NCBI RefSeq assembly: GCF_028066395.1
Contig: NZ_JALCBM010000006.1
Location: 45,187-83,874 of the forward strand
Reading direction: 5' to 3'
DNA from: Ruegeria sp.
GTDB lineage: Bacteria > Pseudomonadota > Alphaproteobacteria > Rhodobacterales > Rhodobacteraceae
DNA: 38,688 nucleotides
Of this stretch, positions 22,677-30,944 are shown piece after piece. Within the stretch, counting starts at the first letter, position 1, and each line of letters starts with the position of its first letter. A program made the position numbers and the translations under genes. The notes under the pieces were generated by a model. That model worked only from the letters and a program-made list of their open reading frames with translations, was not told the DNA's origin and did not search any database.

Positions 22677-23899
22677 ATCACGAACTGCGCCAGCGTTTCG
22701 TCTTCGGTAATGTCGGTATAGGTGAACCCGGCATCATCCAGATGCGCGAACAGGCGCATGAAATTCTCGGGCTTGCGGGTTTCGATACCGATCAGGACCG
22801 AACCGAAATTGCGGGCCGATTTCTTCATGTATTCGAACCGGGCGATATCGTCCTCGGGGCCGAGGATGCCAAGGAATTCCTTCAACGCACCGGGGCGCTG
22901 TGGCAGGCGCAGGATGAAGTATTTCTTGACACCCGAGTAACGCTGCGCCCGTTCCTTGACCTCGGGCAGGCGTTCGAAATCGAAATTGCCGCCCGAGGTG
23001 ACGCAGACCACGGTCTTGCCACGGATAAAGCTTTGCACATCGCCGATGGCCTCAATCGCCAGCGCACCAGCAGGTTCCAGGACGATGCCTTCGACATTCA
23101 GCATCTCGATCATGGTGGTGCAAATGCGGTCTTCGGACAGGGTCAGCACGTCCGACAGGTGGCGGTCCCGCAGAAGGTCAAAAGGCTTCTCGCCAATCCG
23201 TCCCACGGCTGCGCCATCAACGAAATTGTCCACATGATCCAGCGCCACCGGATGCCCCGCCGCCAGTGCCGCGCGCAGGCAGGCCCCGCCCGCCGGTTCC
23301 ACAAACAGGCAATGGCTGCGGTCCCCGAACCAGGTCGCGACACCGGCAGACATGCCTCCACCGCCGACCGGCAGGATCACATGATCGGGCACGTGGCCCA
23401 GCTGTGCCTCAATCTCAACTGCGAGCGAGGCTTGCCCTTCGATCACATCCGCATCGTCAAAGGGCGACAGGAAGTACCCGCCCTGCCCGGCACACCAGTC
23501 CTGCGCGGCGGCCAGAGTGTCGTCGAAATAGTCGCCGGTCAGGTGGATCTCGATATTGTCGCCACCAAAGATGCGGGTCTTCTGGATTTTCTGCTGCGGC
23601 GTGGTCACCGGCATGAAGATCACGCCTTTGACGTTCAGATGCTTGCACATGAACGCCACGCCCTGCGCATGATTGCCCGCACTGGCACAGACAAACAGGT
23701 CCTGCCCCTGCTGCTTGCGCATCGCGTTGAACGCGCCGCGGATCTTGTAGGAGCGTACCGGGCTCAGATCCTCGCGCTTGAGCCAGATATCGGCGCCATA
23801 GCGGTCGGACAGATGGGCATTGCGCTGCAACGGCGTCACAGGAAAGACAGAGCGCATCGCCTGTTCGGCAGCGCGGGCGCGGGTCATGAAGTCGGTCAT
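22673..23899 (-). CDS. ilvA: Threonine ammonia-lyase (threonine deaminase), IlvA type
   Basis: PLP enzyme converting threonine to 2-oxobutanoate and ammonia, the first step of isoleucine synthesis. The product has 408 residues. The PLP lysine is K52 in the motif SYKIRGAFN. ASAGNHAQG and the glycine loop GGGGMSAG follow. The C-terminal 80 residues (LRLPQRPGALKEFLGILG onward) form a single ACT-like regulatory domain, shorter than the double ACT of E. coli IlvA and like the alphaproteobacterial short form. This suggests feedback control by isoleucine or valine, though a catabolic TdcB-like role cannot be excluded. It is a single-gene unit, converging with the Hpt gene. Confidence 0.93.
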   Translation of the reverse strand: MTDFMTRARAAEQAMRSVFPVTPLQRNAHLSDRYGADIWLKREDLSPVRSYKIRGAFNAMRKQQGQDLFVCASAGNHAQGVAFMCKHLNVKGVIFMPVTTPQQKIQKTRIFGGDNIEIHLTGDYFDDTLAAAQDWCAGQGGYFLSPFDDADVIEGQASLAVEIEAQLGHVPDHVILPVGGGGMSAGVATWFGDRSHCLFVEPAGGACLRAALAAGHPVALDHVDNFVDGAAVGRIGEKPFDLLRDRHLSDVLTLSEDRICTTMIEMLNVEGIVLEPAGALAIEAIGDVQSFIRGKTVVCVTSGGNFDFERLPEVKERAQRYSGVKKYFILRLPQRPGALKEFLGILGPEDDIARFEYMKKSARNFGSVLIGIETRKPENFMRLFAHLDDAGFTYTDITEDETLAQFVI

Positions 23900-23958
23900 A
23901 CCGCAGTCACTGACTGATCCCGACTAAAAGAGCAAGGAATACATATGTGTACGACCAA

Positions 23959-24717
23959 TCAGGTGAGTTCGCGTTTTTCGATGAAAATGCCGTACATGGT
24001 GGTCAGGATGCTGACATTGATCATCGGCAGAACAAGCGTTCCCAAAAACACCGACAGCAACGGCCCAAGGATCGGGATGAAGGCCAGTAGCGTGAAGAGA
24101 AACTGAACGATCAGTTGAAACACAAAGGCAACCAGCAGCATTAACAGGATCGCGCCACCCGTCTCACGTGTGCTGTTCCACGCTTCAGCCAATGTGATCG
24201 GATGACCGATGGCCGCAGCGGGCAGAATGATCGACAGCCGATAGAAGCAGACCAACAGGAACAGGACGTAGATAATGATCAGTCCCAGCGCCAATCCACC
24301 ACCAACGGCGGACAAGACCATACCCGCCGGAAAATACCCGATGATCAACATCAGCCCCAATAACAGAAGCCGTCCGAAATAGGCGAGAATGCGATCGAAC
24401 CGGAATGTCGGGAGAATACCGCTGGGGTATTCTTCCAACAGGATAAAGCGGTGCCAGGATACCGCGATCCAGAACATGATGACTAAGATCACCGCAATCG
24501 CGCTGAACAGGAACATCAGAAATGAACCTGTTGAGACACCTTCGGGAAACCCTGTTTGCGACGTTTCGAATACTTCAGGCGGAATGCCCAGCGCCATGAA
24601 GATCGCCACGATGGCGACCGCCCCGATCAGCGCCGGACCGACCGTGATCTGCAGAACTTGTTGCAGGTTGCCAAACACCATCCGAACCGAATGCGCAAAA
24701 ATCTTCCAACCCAGCAT
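23959..24717 (-). CDS. Multi-pass membrane protein of unknown function
   Basis: I do not recognise a specific function. From ATG 24717 the product has 252 residues with about six hydrophobic helices: near residues 20-45, 65-90, 115-140, 140-165 and 195-240. It contains few charged residues outside short loops such as FRFDRILAYFGRL and EAWNSTRETGG. The latter resembles the hydrophilic loop of membrane proteins in the glycerophosphoryl diester phosphodiesterase membrane-domain or YciC-like groups, but this is a weak impression. The frame is open to a GTG at 24765; ATG 24717 has AGAGGG as ribosome site. It is divergent from argG. Confidence 0.8.
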   Translation of the reverse strand: MLGWKIFAHSVRMVFGNLQQVLQITVGPALIGAVAIVAIFMALGIPPEVFETSQTGFPEGVSTGSFLMFLFSAIAVILVIMFWIAVSWHRFILLEEYPSGILPTFRFDRILAYFGRLLLLGLMLIIGYFPAGMVLSAVGGGLALGLIIIYVLFLLVCFYRLSIILPAAAIGHPITLAEAWNSTRETGGAILLMLLVAFVFQLIVQFLFTLLAFIPILGPLLSVFLGTLVLPMINVSILTTMYGIFIEKRELT

Positions 24718-24856
24718 AAATTCTGCCCTCTCAACCAATCCTTGTTCGTTATCCCCTTGTTTCACCCCAATTCCCTGCCTGCGTCAATCCACGCAGCTTG
24801 CCCCCGCGTCCAAAACCCGCTAGGGGCCAGTCGTTCTACGCATAAAGGGAAGTCAG

Positions 24857-26080
24857 ATGTCCGCGCCCAAGAAAGTTGTTCTGGCCTATTCCGGTGGCCT
24901 TGATACCTCGATCATCCTGAAATGGCTGCAGACCGAGTATGGCTGTGAGGTCGTGACCTTCACCGCCGATCTGGGTCAGGGGGAAGAGCTGGAGCCCGCC
25001 CGCAAAAAGGCCGAGCTGCTGGGGATCAAGCCCGAGAACATCTATATCGAGGATATCCGCGAGGAATTCGTCCGCGATTTCGTCTTCCCGATGTTCCGTG
25101 CCAACGCGCAGTACGAAGGGCTGTATCTGCTGGGCACATCCATCGCCCGCCCGCTGATCTCGAAACGTCTGGTCGAGATTGCTGAAGCCACCGGTGCCGA
25201 CGCCGTCGCCCATGGTGCGACCGGCAAAGGCAACGATCAGGTCCGCTTCGAACTGGCCGCTTACGCGCTGAACCCCGACATCAAGGTCATCGCGCCCTGG
25301 CGCGAATGGGACCTGTCCAGCCGCACCAAACTGCTGGAGTTTGCCGAGGCTAACCAGATCCCGATTGCCAAGGACAAACGTGGCGAGGCTCCGTTCTCGG
25401 TTGATGCCAACCTGCTGCACACCTCGTCCGAGGGCAAGGTTCTGGAAGACCCCGCCGATATGGCGCCCGACTATGTCTATCAGCGCACCGTCCACCCCGA
25501 GGACGCGCCGAACGAGCCGGAATTCATCGAGATCGGCTTTGAAAAAGGCGACGCGGTCAGCATCAATGGCGAGGCGATGAGCCCCGCGACCATCCTGACC
25601 AAGCTGAACGAATATGGCGGCAAGCACGGTATTGGCCGTCTCGATCTGGTCGAGGGCCGGTTCGTGGGCATGAAATCGCGCGGCATCTATGAAACCCCCG
25701 GCGGCACCATCCTGCTTGAGGCACATCGTGGCATCGAATCCATCACCATGGACCGCGGCGCGATGCATCTGAAAGACCAGTTGATGCCGCAATATGCCGA
25801 GCTGATCTATAACGGCTTCTGGTACAGCCCCGAGCGCGAGATGCTGCAGGCCGCCATCGACAAATCTCAGGAGCATGTCACCGGCACGGTCCGCGTGAGA
25901 CTGTATAAAGGTCTGGCCTCGACCGTGGGCCGCTGGTCGGATCACTCGCTGTACTCCGAGGCGCATGTGACCTTTGAGGAAGACGCCGGTGCCTATGACC
26001 AGAAAGACGCAGCAGGCTTTATCCAGTTGAACGCGTTGCGCCTGAAACTGCTGGCCGCGCGGGATCGCCGGACGAGCTAA
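24857..26080 (+). CDS. argG: Argininosuccinate synthase
   Basis: ATP-dependent ligase joining citrulline and aspartate in arginine synthesis. The product has 407 residues from ATG 24857, with AGGGAAG upstream as ribosome site. The N-type PP-loop [10 protein letters not shown] is at residues 9-18. Further family signatures are [13 protein letters not shown] (binding aspartate and citrulline), and APWREWDL. The C-terminal helix used for tetramer formation is present ([20 protein letters not shown]). It is a type I enzyme of normal length. No argH is adjacent. It is transcribed alone; a long imperfect palindrome follows 70 bases after the stop. Confidence 0.97.
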   Translation: MSAPKKVVLAYSGGLDTSIILKWLQTEYGCEVVTFTADLGQGEELEPARKKAELLGIKPENIYIEDIREEFVRDFVFPMFRANAQYEGLYLLGTSIARPLISKRLVEIAEATGADAVAHGATGKGNDQVRFELAAYALNPDIKVIAPWREWDLSSRTKLLEFAEANQIPIAKDKRGEAPFSVDANLLHTSSEGKVLEDPADMAPDYVYQRTVHPEDAPNEPEFIEIGFEKGDAVSINGEAMSPATILTKLNEYGGKHGIGRLDLVEGRFVGMKSRGIYETPGGTILLEAHRGIESITMDRGAMHLKDQLMPQYAELIYNGFWYSPEREMLQAAIDKSQEHVTGTVRVRLYKGLASTVGRWSDHSLYSEAHVTFEEDAGAYDQKDAAGFIQLNALRLKLLAARDRRTS

Positions 26081-26152
26081 GTAAAGGTGCAGCGTTTGCT
26101 GCCCACCCAATTATCTCATGCCGCTCACTGCTCATGGACAGGCACATTTATC

Positions 26153-26208
26153 GCCGATTTCGTGAGAGTTACGTCTGCTTTGCGCACGTAACTCTCAGAC
26201 GAAACGGC
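26153..26208. repeat. Long imperfect palindrome downstream of argG
   Basis: TGAGAGTTACGT (26163-26174) and ACGTAACTCTCA (26186-26197) are perfect 12-base inverted repeats around an 11-base loop. The stem continues outward: TTTCG (26158-26162) pairs with CGAAA (26200-26204) past a two-base bulge, and GCCG (26153-26156) pairs with CGGC (26205-26208) past a single A. This gives 21 base pairs in all. There is no following T run, so it is not a standard intrinsic terminator. The 279-base gap around it (26081-26359) otherwise holds a small GCAGC/GCTGC hairpin just after argG and a direct repeat of TAGGTTCC (26272, 26284). It could be a transposon end, a mobile palindromic repeat or an operator. Confidence 0.7.
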
Positions 26209-26359
26209 AATGGTCTCGTGATTGAAAACCTGGAATGTCCTATTACGGCAGTCTTGGGGCATCTTTTCCCGTAGGTTCCGCTATAGGTTCCCGCGTGGTC
26301 ATCCTTGCCAATTCCGCACATCCAACCCTACCCAAGGTTCAAACTGCTGAGGGGAAACC

Positions 26360-26641
26360 ATGCTGAAAGACATCGCCAACGGAATTCAAATGGGGTTGGA
26401 CGGGAAAAGCTTTGAAGGGTCGATCAAGTTCGATTGCGGCAAAGATGGGGTTATCGTTCTCAGCAACGATCAGGTTTCGACACAGGATCAGGATACCGAT
26501 TGCACAATTCGCATATCACGCGACAACTTGACGAAACTGCTGACCGGAAAGCTGAACCCGATGACCGGGTTGGCTTTGGGCAAACTCAAGGTCTCGGGCA
26601 ATGTAAGTGTGGCGATGAAACTGGGGCAACTGCTGGGCTGA
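26360..26641 (+). CDS. SCP2 sterol-binding domain protein
   Basis: Small protein of 93 residues made of one SCP2-like domain, a fold that binds lipids such as fatty acyl chains in a hydrophobic tunnel. Landmarks are IKFDCGKDGVIVLSNDQ, DCTIRISRDNLTKLLTGKLNPMTGLALGKLKVSGNVSVAMKL, the last part matching the typical SCP2 end (GKLK-I-x-GN-x-xAMKL). The start is ATG 26360, with GAGGGG five bases upstream. No neighbour points to its lipid partner. Such stand-alone SCP2 proteins are common in Rhodobacterales. Confidence 0.85.
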   Translation: MLKDIANGIQMGLDGKSFEGSIKFDCGKDGVIVLSNDQVSTQDQDTDCTIRISRDNLTKLLTGKLNPMTGLALGKLKVSGNVSVAMKLGQLLG

Positions 26642-26737
26642 GGCGATAAACTCGATTCACCAGCCTGTGACAAACCATGTCAGCCGATTGCCAGACCGGA
26701 CGATAACGGGCAGTTTGATCTCAGAAGGAGACCTGCC

Positions 26738-27409
26738 ATGACCCGCACTGTTTACCTTGATAATGTCAAACCCGCCCTGCTGTTCACCCTGATCATGCTG
26801 GCCGCATTGCTGCGCGCCGTGCCTGCCCCCGCCGCCGGGACCGAGACCCTGACGGTTGCCGGAGGCTGTTTCTGGTGTGTCGAATCCGATTTCGAATCCG
26901 TGCCCGGTGTGATCGGCGCGGTGTCCGGTTTCACCGGCGGTACCGCGGCAAATCCGACCTATGACCAGGTGTCCAAAGGCGGCACCGGCCATTACGAGGC
27001 CGTCCAGATCACCTTTGACCCCGCACAGGTGTCGCGTGAGAAGCTGCTGAACATCTTCTTCCGCTCGGTCGACCCCACCGATGCAGGCGGTCAGTTCTGC
27101 GATCGGGGCGACAGCTATCGCACGGCGATTTTTGTCTCTAACGCAGGGGAAAAGGCGCTTGCACAGGCGGCCAAATCGGATGCTCAACGGGCTTTGGGTC
27201 AGACGGTGGTCACGCCGATCCTGAACCAATCGACCTTTTATCCCGCCGACGCCTACCATCAGGATTACTACAAGGGGACCAAGCTGATCCTTACCCGCTT
27301 TGGCCCCAAACGTCAGCACAGCGCCTACAAAGCCTATCGCAAAGCCTGCGGCCGCGACGACCGCGTCAAGCAGCTGTGGGGCAGCGAGGCGCCCTTTGCC
27401 GGGTCTTAG
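26738..27409 (+). CDS. msrA: Exported peptide methionine sulfoxide reductase MsrA
   Basis: Reduces the S epimer of methionine sulfoxide in proteins using thioredoxin. The product has 223 residues. A start-proximal hydrophobic segment (ALLFTLIMLAALLRAV, residues 13-28), then PAPAAG, looks like a Sec signal peptide cut near residue 33, so the enzyme is probably periplasmic. The catalytic motif GCFWC has nucleophile C44 and the mature domain has GGTAANPTYDQV, GHYEAVQI and YPADAYHQDYY. AGAAGGAG is an ideal ribosome site before ATG 26738. No msrB is adjacent. The TAG stop abuts the MITE-like element. Confidence 0.93.
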   Translation: MTRTVYLDNVKPALLFTLIMLAALLRAVPAPAAGTETLTVAGGCFWCVESDFESVPGVIGAVSGFTGGTAANPTYDQVSKGGTGHYEAVQITFDPAQVSREKLLNIFFRSVDPTDAGGQFCDRGDSYRTAIFVSNAGEKALAQAAKSDAQRALGQTVVTPILNQSTFYPADAYHQDYYKGTKLILTRFGPKRQHSAYKAYRKACGRDDRVKQLWGSEAPFAGS

Positions 27410-27671
27410 GGTTTGAACCCATTTATCCTGCGCCGCTGGCGTGCGAACGGCAAAAAAGCAGAGGCTTTGAACGCGCCGGGACTGGCGGTGTCAATTCCAA
27501 GCGATCAAAGCCGCTGCTTTGCAGCGGTTCGCTCGTCCGAAGGATTTGACTGATTTTGCCCCTGAGCTGCGTTACAGTCCCTTCGAATAGAACCACTATT
27601 CCTGCGGGGCTGTGCCTTGTCAGGAACAAAATCAGTCAAACCAGCGGTGCAGGATAAATGGGTTCAGACCC
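27409..27671. mobile_element. MITE-like element with 31-bp inverted terminal repeats
   Basis: The left end (27409-27439) and the reverse complement of the right end (27641-27671) match at 29 of 31 positions. Both begin GGGT-T and share GAACCCATTTATCCTGC. Inside are two further inverted pairs: AGCAGAGGCTTTGA (27457-27470) with TCAAAGCCGCTGCT (27505-27518), and TTTGACTGATTTTG (27545-27558) with CAAAATCAGTCAAA (27627-27640), the second holding GAATAG/CTATTC. The whole could fold as a three-way junction. A TA dinucleotide flanks each end (27407-27408 and 27672-27673), as expected for an IS630/Tc1-type target. No coding frame of its own is evident, so it is a non-autonomous element or a structured intergenic repeat. 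Confidence 0.75.
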
Positions 27672-28543
27672 TAGCCCAATCGCGCCTTGCGCACCTCTTC
27701 CAGATCGGGAATGACATCGGCTGTTCCGTGCCGCGTGACCATCAGGGCCGCGGCACGATTCGCTTGTGCAACCGCCTGCGCCATCGGCATGCCGCCATCC
27801 ATCCCGGCCAGAACATATCCGGTGAACGTATCCCCCGCGCCGGTCGTGTCCACCGGCTGAACATCATGAGCGGCGAAATCTACCGGATCAGACCCGCGCC
27901 CGTAATAGCGCGCGCCCTCTGACCCGAGCGTGACGATCACGTGCTCCACCGGCAATTCGGACGGGCCGAGCCCCGTTGCCTGCTGCAATTGTTCCGCCTC
28001 GATCCGGTTCAGGATCAGGAAATCCAGATGGGGCAACACCGCCTGCACCGCATCCGCCTGAAACGGCGCAGCGACATAGCAGACGGTCAGGCCCAGCTCT
28101 CGGCCCATTTGGGCAGCTTCGGCCTGCAGGTTGGTTTCGTTCTGCATCACCAGCAGATCGCCGGGCTGCGCGGCGGCCAACGCCTGTTGTAGCTGATCGG
28201 CATCGATAGCGTGATTGGCACCCTGAAACAGGATGATGTTGTTTTCGCCCTGCGCATCAACCGCGATGATCGCATGACCCGTGGGCACATCGACCTCGGC
28301 AATGAACCGCGCGTCAACGCCATAATCCGTCAGACGATCCCGCGCCCAGCGCCCATCGGCCCCGACGGCCCCGATATGGGAAACCCGCGCCCCGGCCCGT
28401 GCGGCGGCAACAGACATGTTCGCCCCTTTGCCACCCAAAAACCGGTCCAGACCCTGCGCGGCCAGAGTTTCCCCCGGTCCGGGCAAATGCGGCAGGTCAT
28501 AGACCATATCCGCGTTGATCGAGCCGAGGTTCCAGATCGTCAT
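27671..28543 (-). CDS. rbsK: PfkB-family sugar kinase, ribokinase-like
   Basis: ATP-dependent carbohydrate kinase, probably phosphorylating ribose or a related sugar. The product has 290 residues. The first PfkB signature is RFLGGKGANMSVAAARAGA (GGKG at 37-40) and the second is VDTTGAGDTFTGYVLAG near residue 235, with the catalytic Asp. The start MTIWNLGSINADMVYDLPHLPGPGE carries the ribose-pocket N-x-D of ribokinases. No ribose transporter is adjacent, so the substrate is only inferred. Its TAG stop uses the last base of the MITE-like element together with the flanking TA, so both genes flanking the element remain intact. The start is three bases from the maeB stop, so it may be translated with maeB. 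Confidence 0.87.
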   Translation of the reverse strand: MTIWNLGSINADMVYDLPHLPGPGETLAAQGLDRFLGGKGANMSVAAARAGARVSHIGAVGADGRWARDRLTDYGVDARFIAEVDVPTGHAIIAVDAQGENNIILFQGANHAIDADQLQQALAAAQPGDLLVMQNETNLQAEAAQMGRELGLTVCYVAAPFQADAVQAVLPHLDFLILNRIEAEQLQQATGLGPSELPVEHVIVTLGSEGARYYGRGSDPVDFAAHDVQPVDTTGAGDTFTGYVLAGMDGGMPMAQAVAQANRAAALMVTRHGTADVIPDLEEVRKARLG

Positions 28544-28546
28544 GGC

Positions 28547-30802
28547 CTACCCAATATCGCAGGAGGCCAGAATGGCCATGTTCAGGATGTCATTCGCCGT
28601 CGAGCCGGTCGAACAGATCTGAATTGGCTTGTCGATGCCGGACAGGATCGGGCCGATCACGGTGGCACCCCCCATTTCCTGCATCAGCTTGGTCGAGATA
28701 CTGGCCGAGTGCCGCGCCGGAACGATCAGGATGTTCGCAGGCCCGGTCAGGCGCGAGAAGGGATAGGCCTCTTGCTGGTCGACATTCAGGGCGACATCGA
28801 CGGTCATTTCACCCTCATACTCGAAATCGACGCCGCGCGCGTCCAGAACCGTGGGGGCCACATGCATCTTCTCGGCCCGCTCGGACACCGGATAGCCGAA
28901 GGTCGAATAGCTGACAAAGGCCACGCGCGGCTCAAGACCCATATGGCGGGCCACTGCCGCCGCGCGTTCGGCGATATTGGCCAGATCGTTCTCGTCCGGC
29001 CATTCATGCACCAGAGTATCCCCTATCAGAACGATCCGCCCCTTATGCAGCAGCGCCGTGACACCCGCCGCCCCATGGGTCGCGTCGGCGTCGAACACAT
29101 GGTTGATCCGGTCCAGCACATGCGATGATTTGCGGGTCGCGCCGGTCACCAGCCCGTCCGCATGGCCATGAGCCAGCATCAGCGACGAAAACACATGCCG
29201 GTCCCGCGCCGCCAGTCGGTGGATATCCTTGCGGTCGAACCCTTTGCGCTGCAGGCGCTGGTAGAGGAAATCCTTATAGGATTCGAGATGGGTGGTATTG
29301 GCGGCATTCACCACCTCAAGCTCGCGCACGGCATCGCCCAGACCGGCCTCTTCCAGCCTTAGTTTGACCTCTTCGGGGCGGCCCACGACCATCGCCTTGC
29401 CAAAGCCCGAGCGTTGATACATCACCGCCGCGCGCAGCACGCGGGGATCGTCGCCCTCGGCAAAGACCATCCGGCTTTGTGCCTGACGCGCCCGGGCGTT
29501 CAGACCGCGCAGAATGCTGGCCGTCGGGTCCATACGGGATTTCAGGCTCAACTCATAAGCATCCATGTCGATGATCGGACGCCGCGCTGCACCGGTGTCC
29601 ATACCAGCCCTGGCAACCGCAGGCGGGATGCGGTGGATCAGGCGCGGGTCGAATGGCGTCGGGATGATGTAATCGCGGCCGAAGGTCAGAGATTTGCCAT
29701 AGGCCATTGCGACCTCATCAGGCACATCCTCACGCGCCAGACGGGCAAGTGCATGGGCGCAGGCGATCTTCATCTCGTCATTGATGGCGCGGGCGTGAAT
29801 ATCCAGCGCCCCCCGGAACAGGTAGGGAAAGCCCAGCACGTTGTTGACCTGATTGGGATAATCGCTGCGCCCGGTGGCGACGATGGCATCGACACGGACC
29901 TCATGCGCCTCTTCCGGCGTGATCTCGGGGTCCGGGTTGGCCATGGCGAAAATCACCGGATTGTCGGCCATGCTGGCGACCATATCCTGTGTCACCGCGC
30001 CCTTGACCGACACGCCCAGAAACACGTCCGCGCCCTTCATCGCATCCTCAAGCGTGCGCAGCTCGGTCGAGATGGCGTGGGCCGATTTCCACTGGTTCAT
30101 CCCCTCGGTCCGGCCCCGATAGATCACACCCTTGGTGTCGCAGACGATGCAGTTGTCATGCCGCGCGCCCATGGCTTTCAGCAACTCGATACAGGCGATC
30201 CCCGCCGCACCGGCCCCGTTCAGGACGATCTTGACATCCTCGATCTTCTTGCCCGAGATGTGCAGCGCATTCAGCAGACCCGCCGCGCAGATCACCGCCG
30301 TACCGTGCTGGTCGTCGTGGAAGACGGGGATGTCCATCTCTTCCTTCAGGCGCTGTTCGATGATGAAACATTCCGGCGCCTTGATGTCTTCCAGATTGAT
30401 CCCACCAAAGGTCGGCCCCATCAGACGGACGGCGCGGCAGAATTCATCCGGGTCCTCGGTGTCCAGTTCGATATCGATCGAGTTCACGTCGGCGAACCGC
30501 TTGAACAGGACCGATTTCCCCTCCATCACCGGTTTCGAGCCCAGCGCGCCCAGATTGCCAAGACCCAGAACCGCCGTGCCGTTTGAAATCACCGCAACCA
30601 GATTGCCCTTGTTGGTATAGTCATACGCCGTCTCGGGCGCGGCAGCGATGGCCTCACACGGAACCGCGACGCCGGGGCTGTAGGCCAGCGACAGATCGCG
30701 CTGCGTGGTCATCGGAACGGTGGCTTGCACCTCCCACTTGCCGGGGGTGGGTTCCAGGTGAAAGGCCAGCGCCTCTTCGTTGGTGATCTTCGCTTTGGGC
30801 AT
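28547..30802 (-). CDS. maeB: NADP-dependent malic enzyme with C-terminal phosphotransacetylase-like domain (MaeB)
   Basis: Decarboxylates malate to pyruvate and reduces NADP, supplying NADPH. The product has 751 residues from ATG 30802, matching the long MaeB form of alphaproteobacteria. The N-terminal malic domain has SLAYSPGVAVPCEAIA and FHDDQHGTAVI, the NAD(P)-binding domain has VLNGAGAAGIACIELL, and the second half from about residue 430 is a phosphotransacetylase-like domain (FAEGDDPRVLRAAV through STGSTANDILNMA). That domain is usually regulatory and binds acetyl-CoA. The frame is open further upstream but only the part from ATG 30802 is family-like. A promoter candidate lies at 30840-30868. 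Confidence 0.93.
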   Translation of the reverse strand: MPKAKITNEEALAFHLEPTPGKWEVQATVPMTTQRDLSLAYSPGVAVPCEAIAAAPETAYDYTNKGNLVAVISNGTAVLGLGNLGALGSKPVMEGKSVLFKRFADVNSIDIELDTEDPDEFCRAVRLMGPTFGGINLEDIKAPECFIIEQRLKEEMDIPVFHDDQHGTAVICAAGLLNALHISGKKIEDVKIVLNGAGAAGIACIELLKAMGARHDNCIVCDTKGVIYRGRTEGMNQWKSAHAISTELRTLEDAMKGADVFLGVSVKGAVTQDMVASMADNPVIFAMANPDPEITPEEAHEVRVDAIVATGRSDYPNQVNNVLGFPYLFRGALDIHARAINDEMKIACAHALARLAREDVPDEVAMAYGKSLTFGRDYIIPTPFDPRLIHRIPPAVARAGMDTGAARRPIIDMDAYELSLKSRMDPTASILRGLNARARQAQSRMVFAEGDDPRVLRAAVMYQRSGFGKAMVVGRPEEVKLRLEEAGLGDAVRELEVVNAANTTHLESYKDFLYQRLQRKGFDRKDIHRLAARDRHVFSSLMLAHGHADGLVTGATRKSSHVLDRINHVFDADATHGAAGVTALLHKGRIVLIGDTLVHEWPDENDLANIAERAAAVARHMGLEPRVAFVSYSTFGYPVSERAEKMHVAPTVLDARGVDFEYEGEMTVDVALNVDQQEAYPFSRLTGPANILIVPARHSASISTKLMQEMGGATVIGPILSGIDKPIQICSTGSTANDILNMAILASCDIG

Positions 30803-30839
30803 ATGATTGGTCGTTTCTTTACATCTGCGGGGTCTTCGC

Positions 30840-30868
30840 CTCATAGCGCAGGCGGGGCCGCGCCTCAA
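30840..30868 (-). promoter_or_regulatory. Candidate promoter for maeB
   Basis: On the minus strand TTGAGG (30868-30863), a 17-base spacer and TATGAG (30845-30840) form a plausible sigma-70-type promoter about 40 bases before maeB, in the 142-base maeB-mutS intergenic region. Match is by eye only. Confidence 0.35.
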
Positions 30869-30944
30869 CGGGAATACTTTTCGCCTTTCGTCGCAGATGC
30901 GGGATTTGTAAGGTCGCGCCGGAAGACGCCAAAAGGGGGCCGCC

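Noticed and set aside
24836-26110. Long open frame on the minus strand opposite argG
   Set aside because: Antisense shadow of a highly conserved coding gene; the translation has no recognisable domain. The same applies to the long frames opposite ilvA (22742-23917), the ABC exporter genes and dnaK (131-1399).
26738-27409. msrA truncated by the neighbouring element
   Set aside because: The protein reaches full family length and its TAG stop is formed by the border; there is no frame loss.
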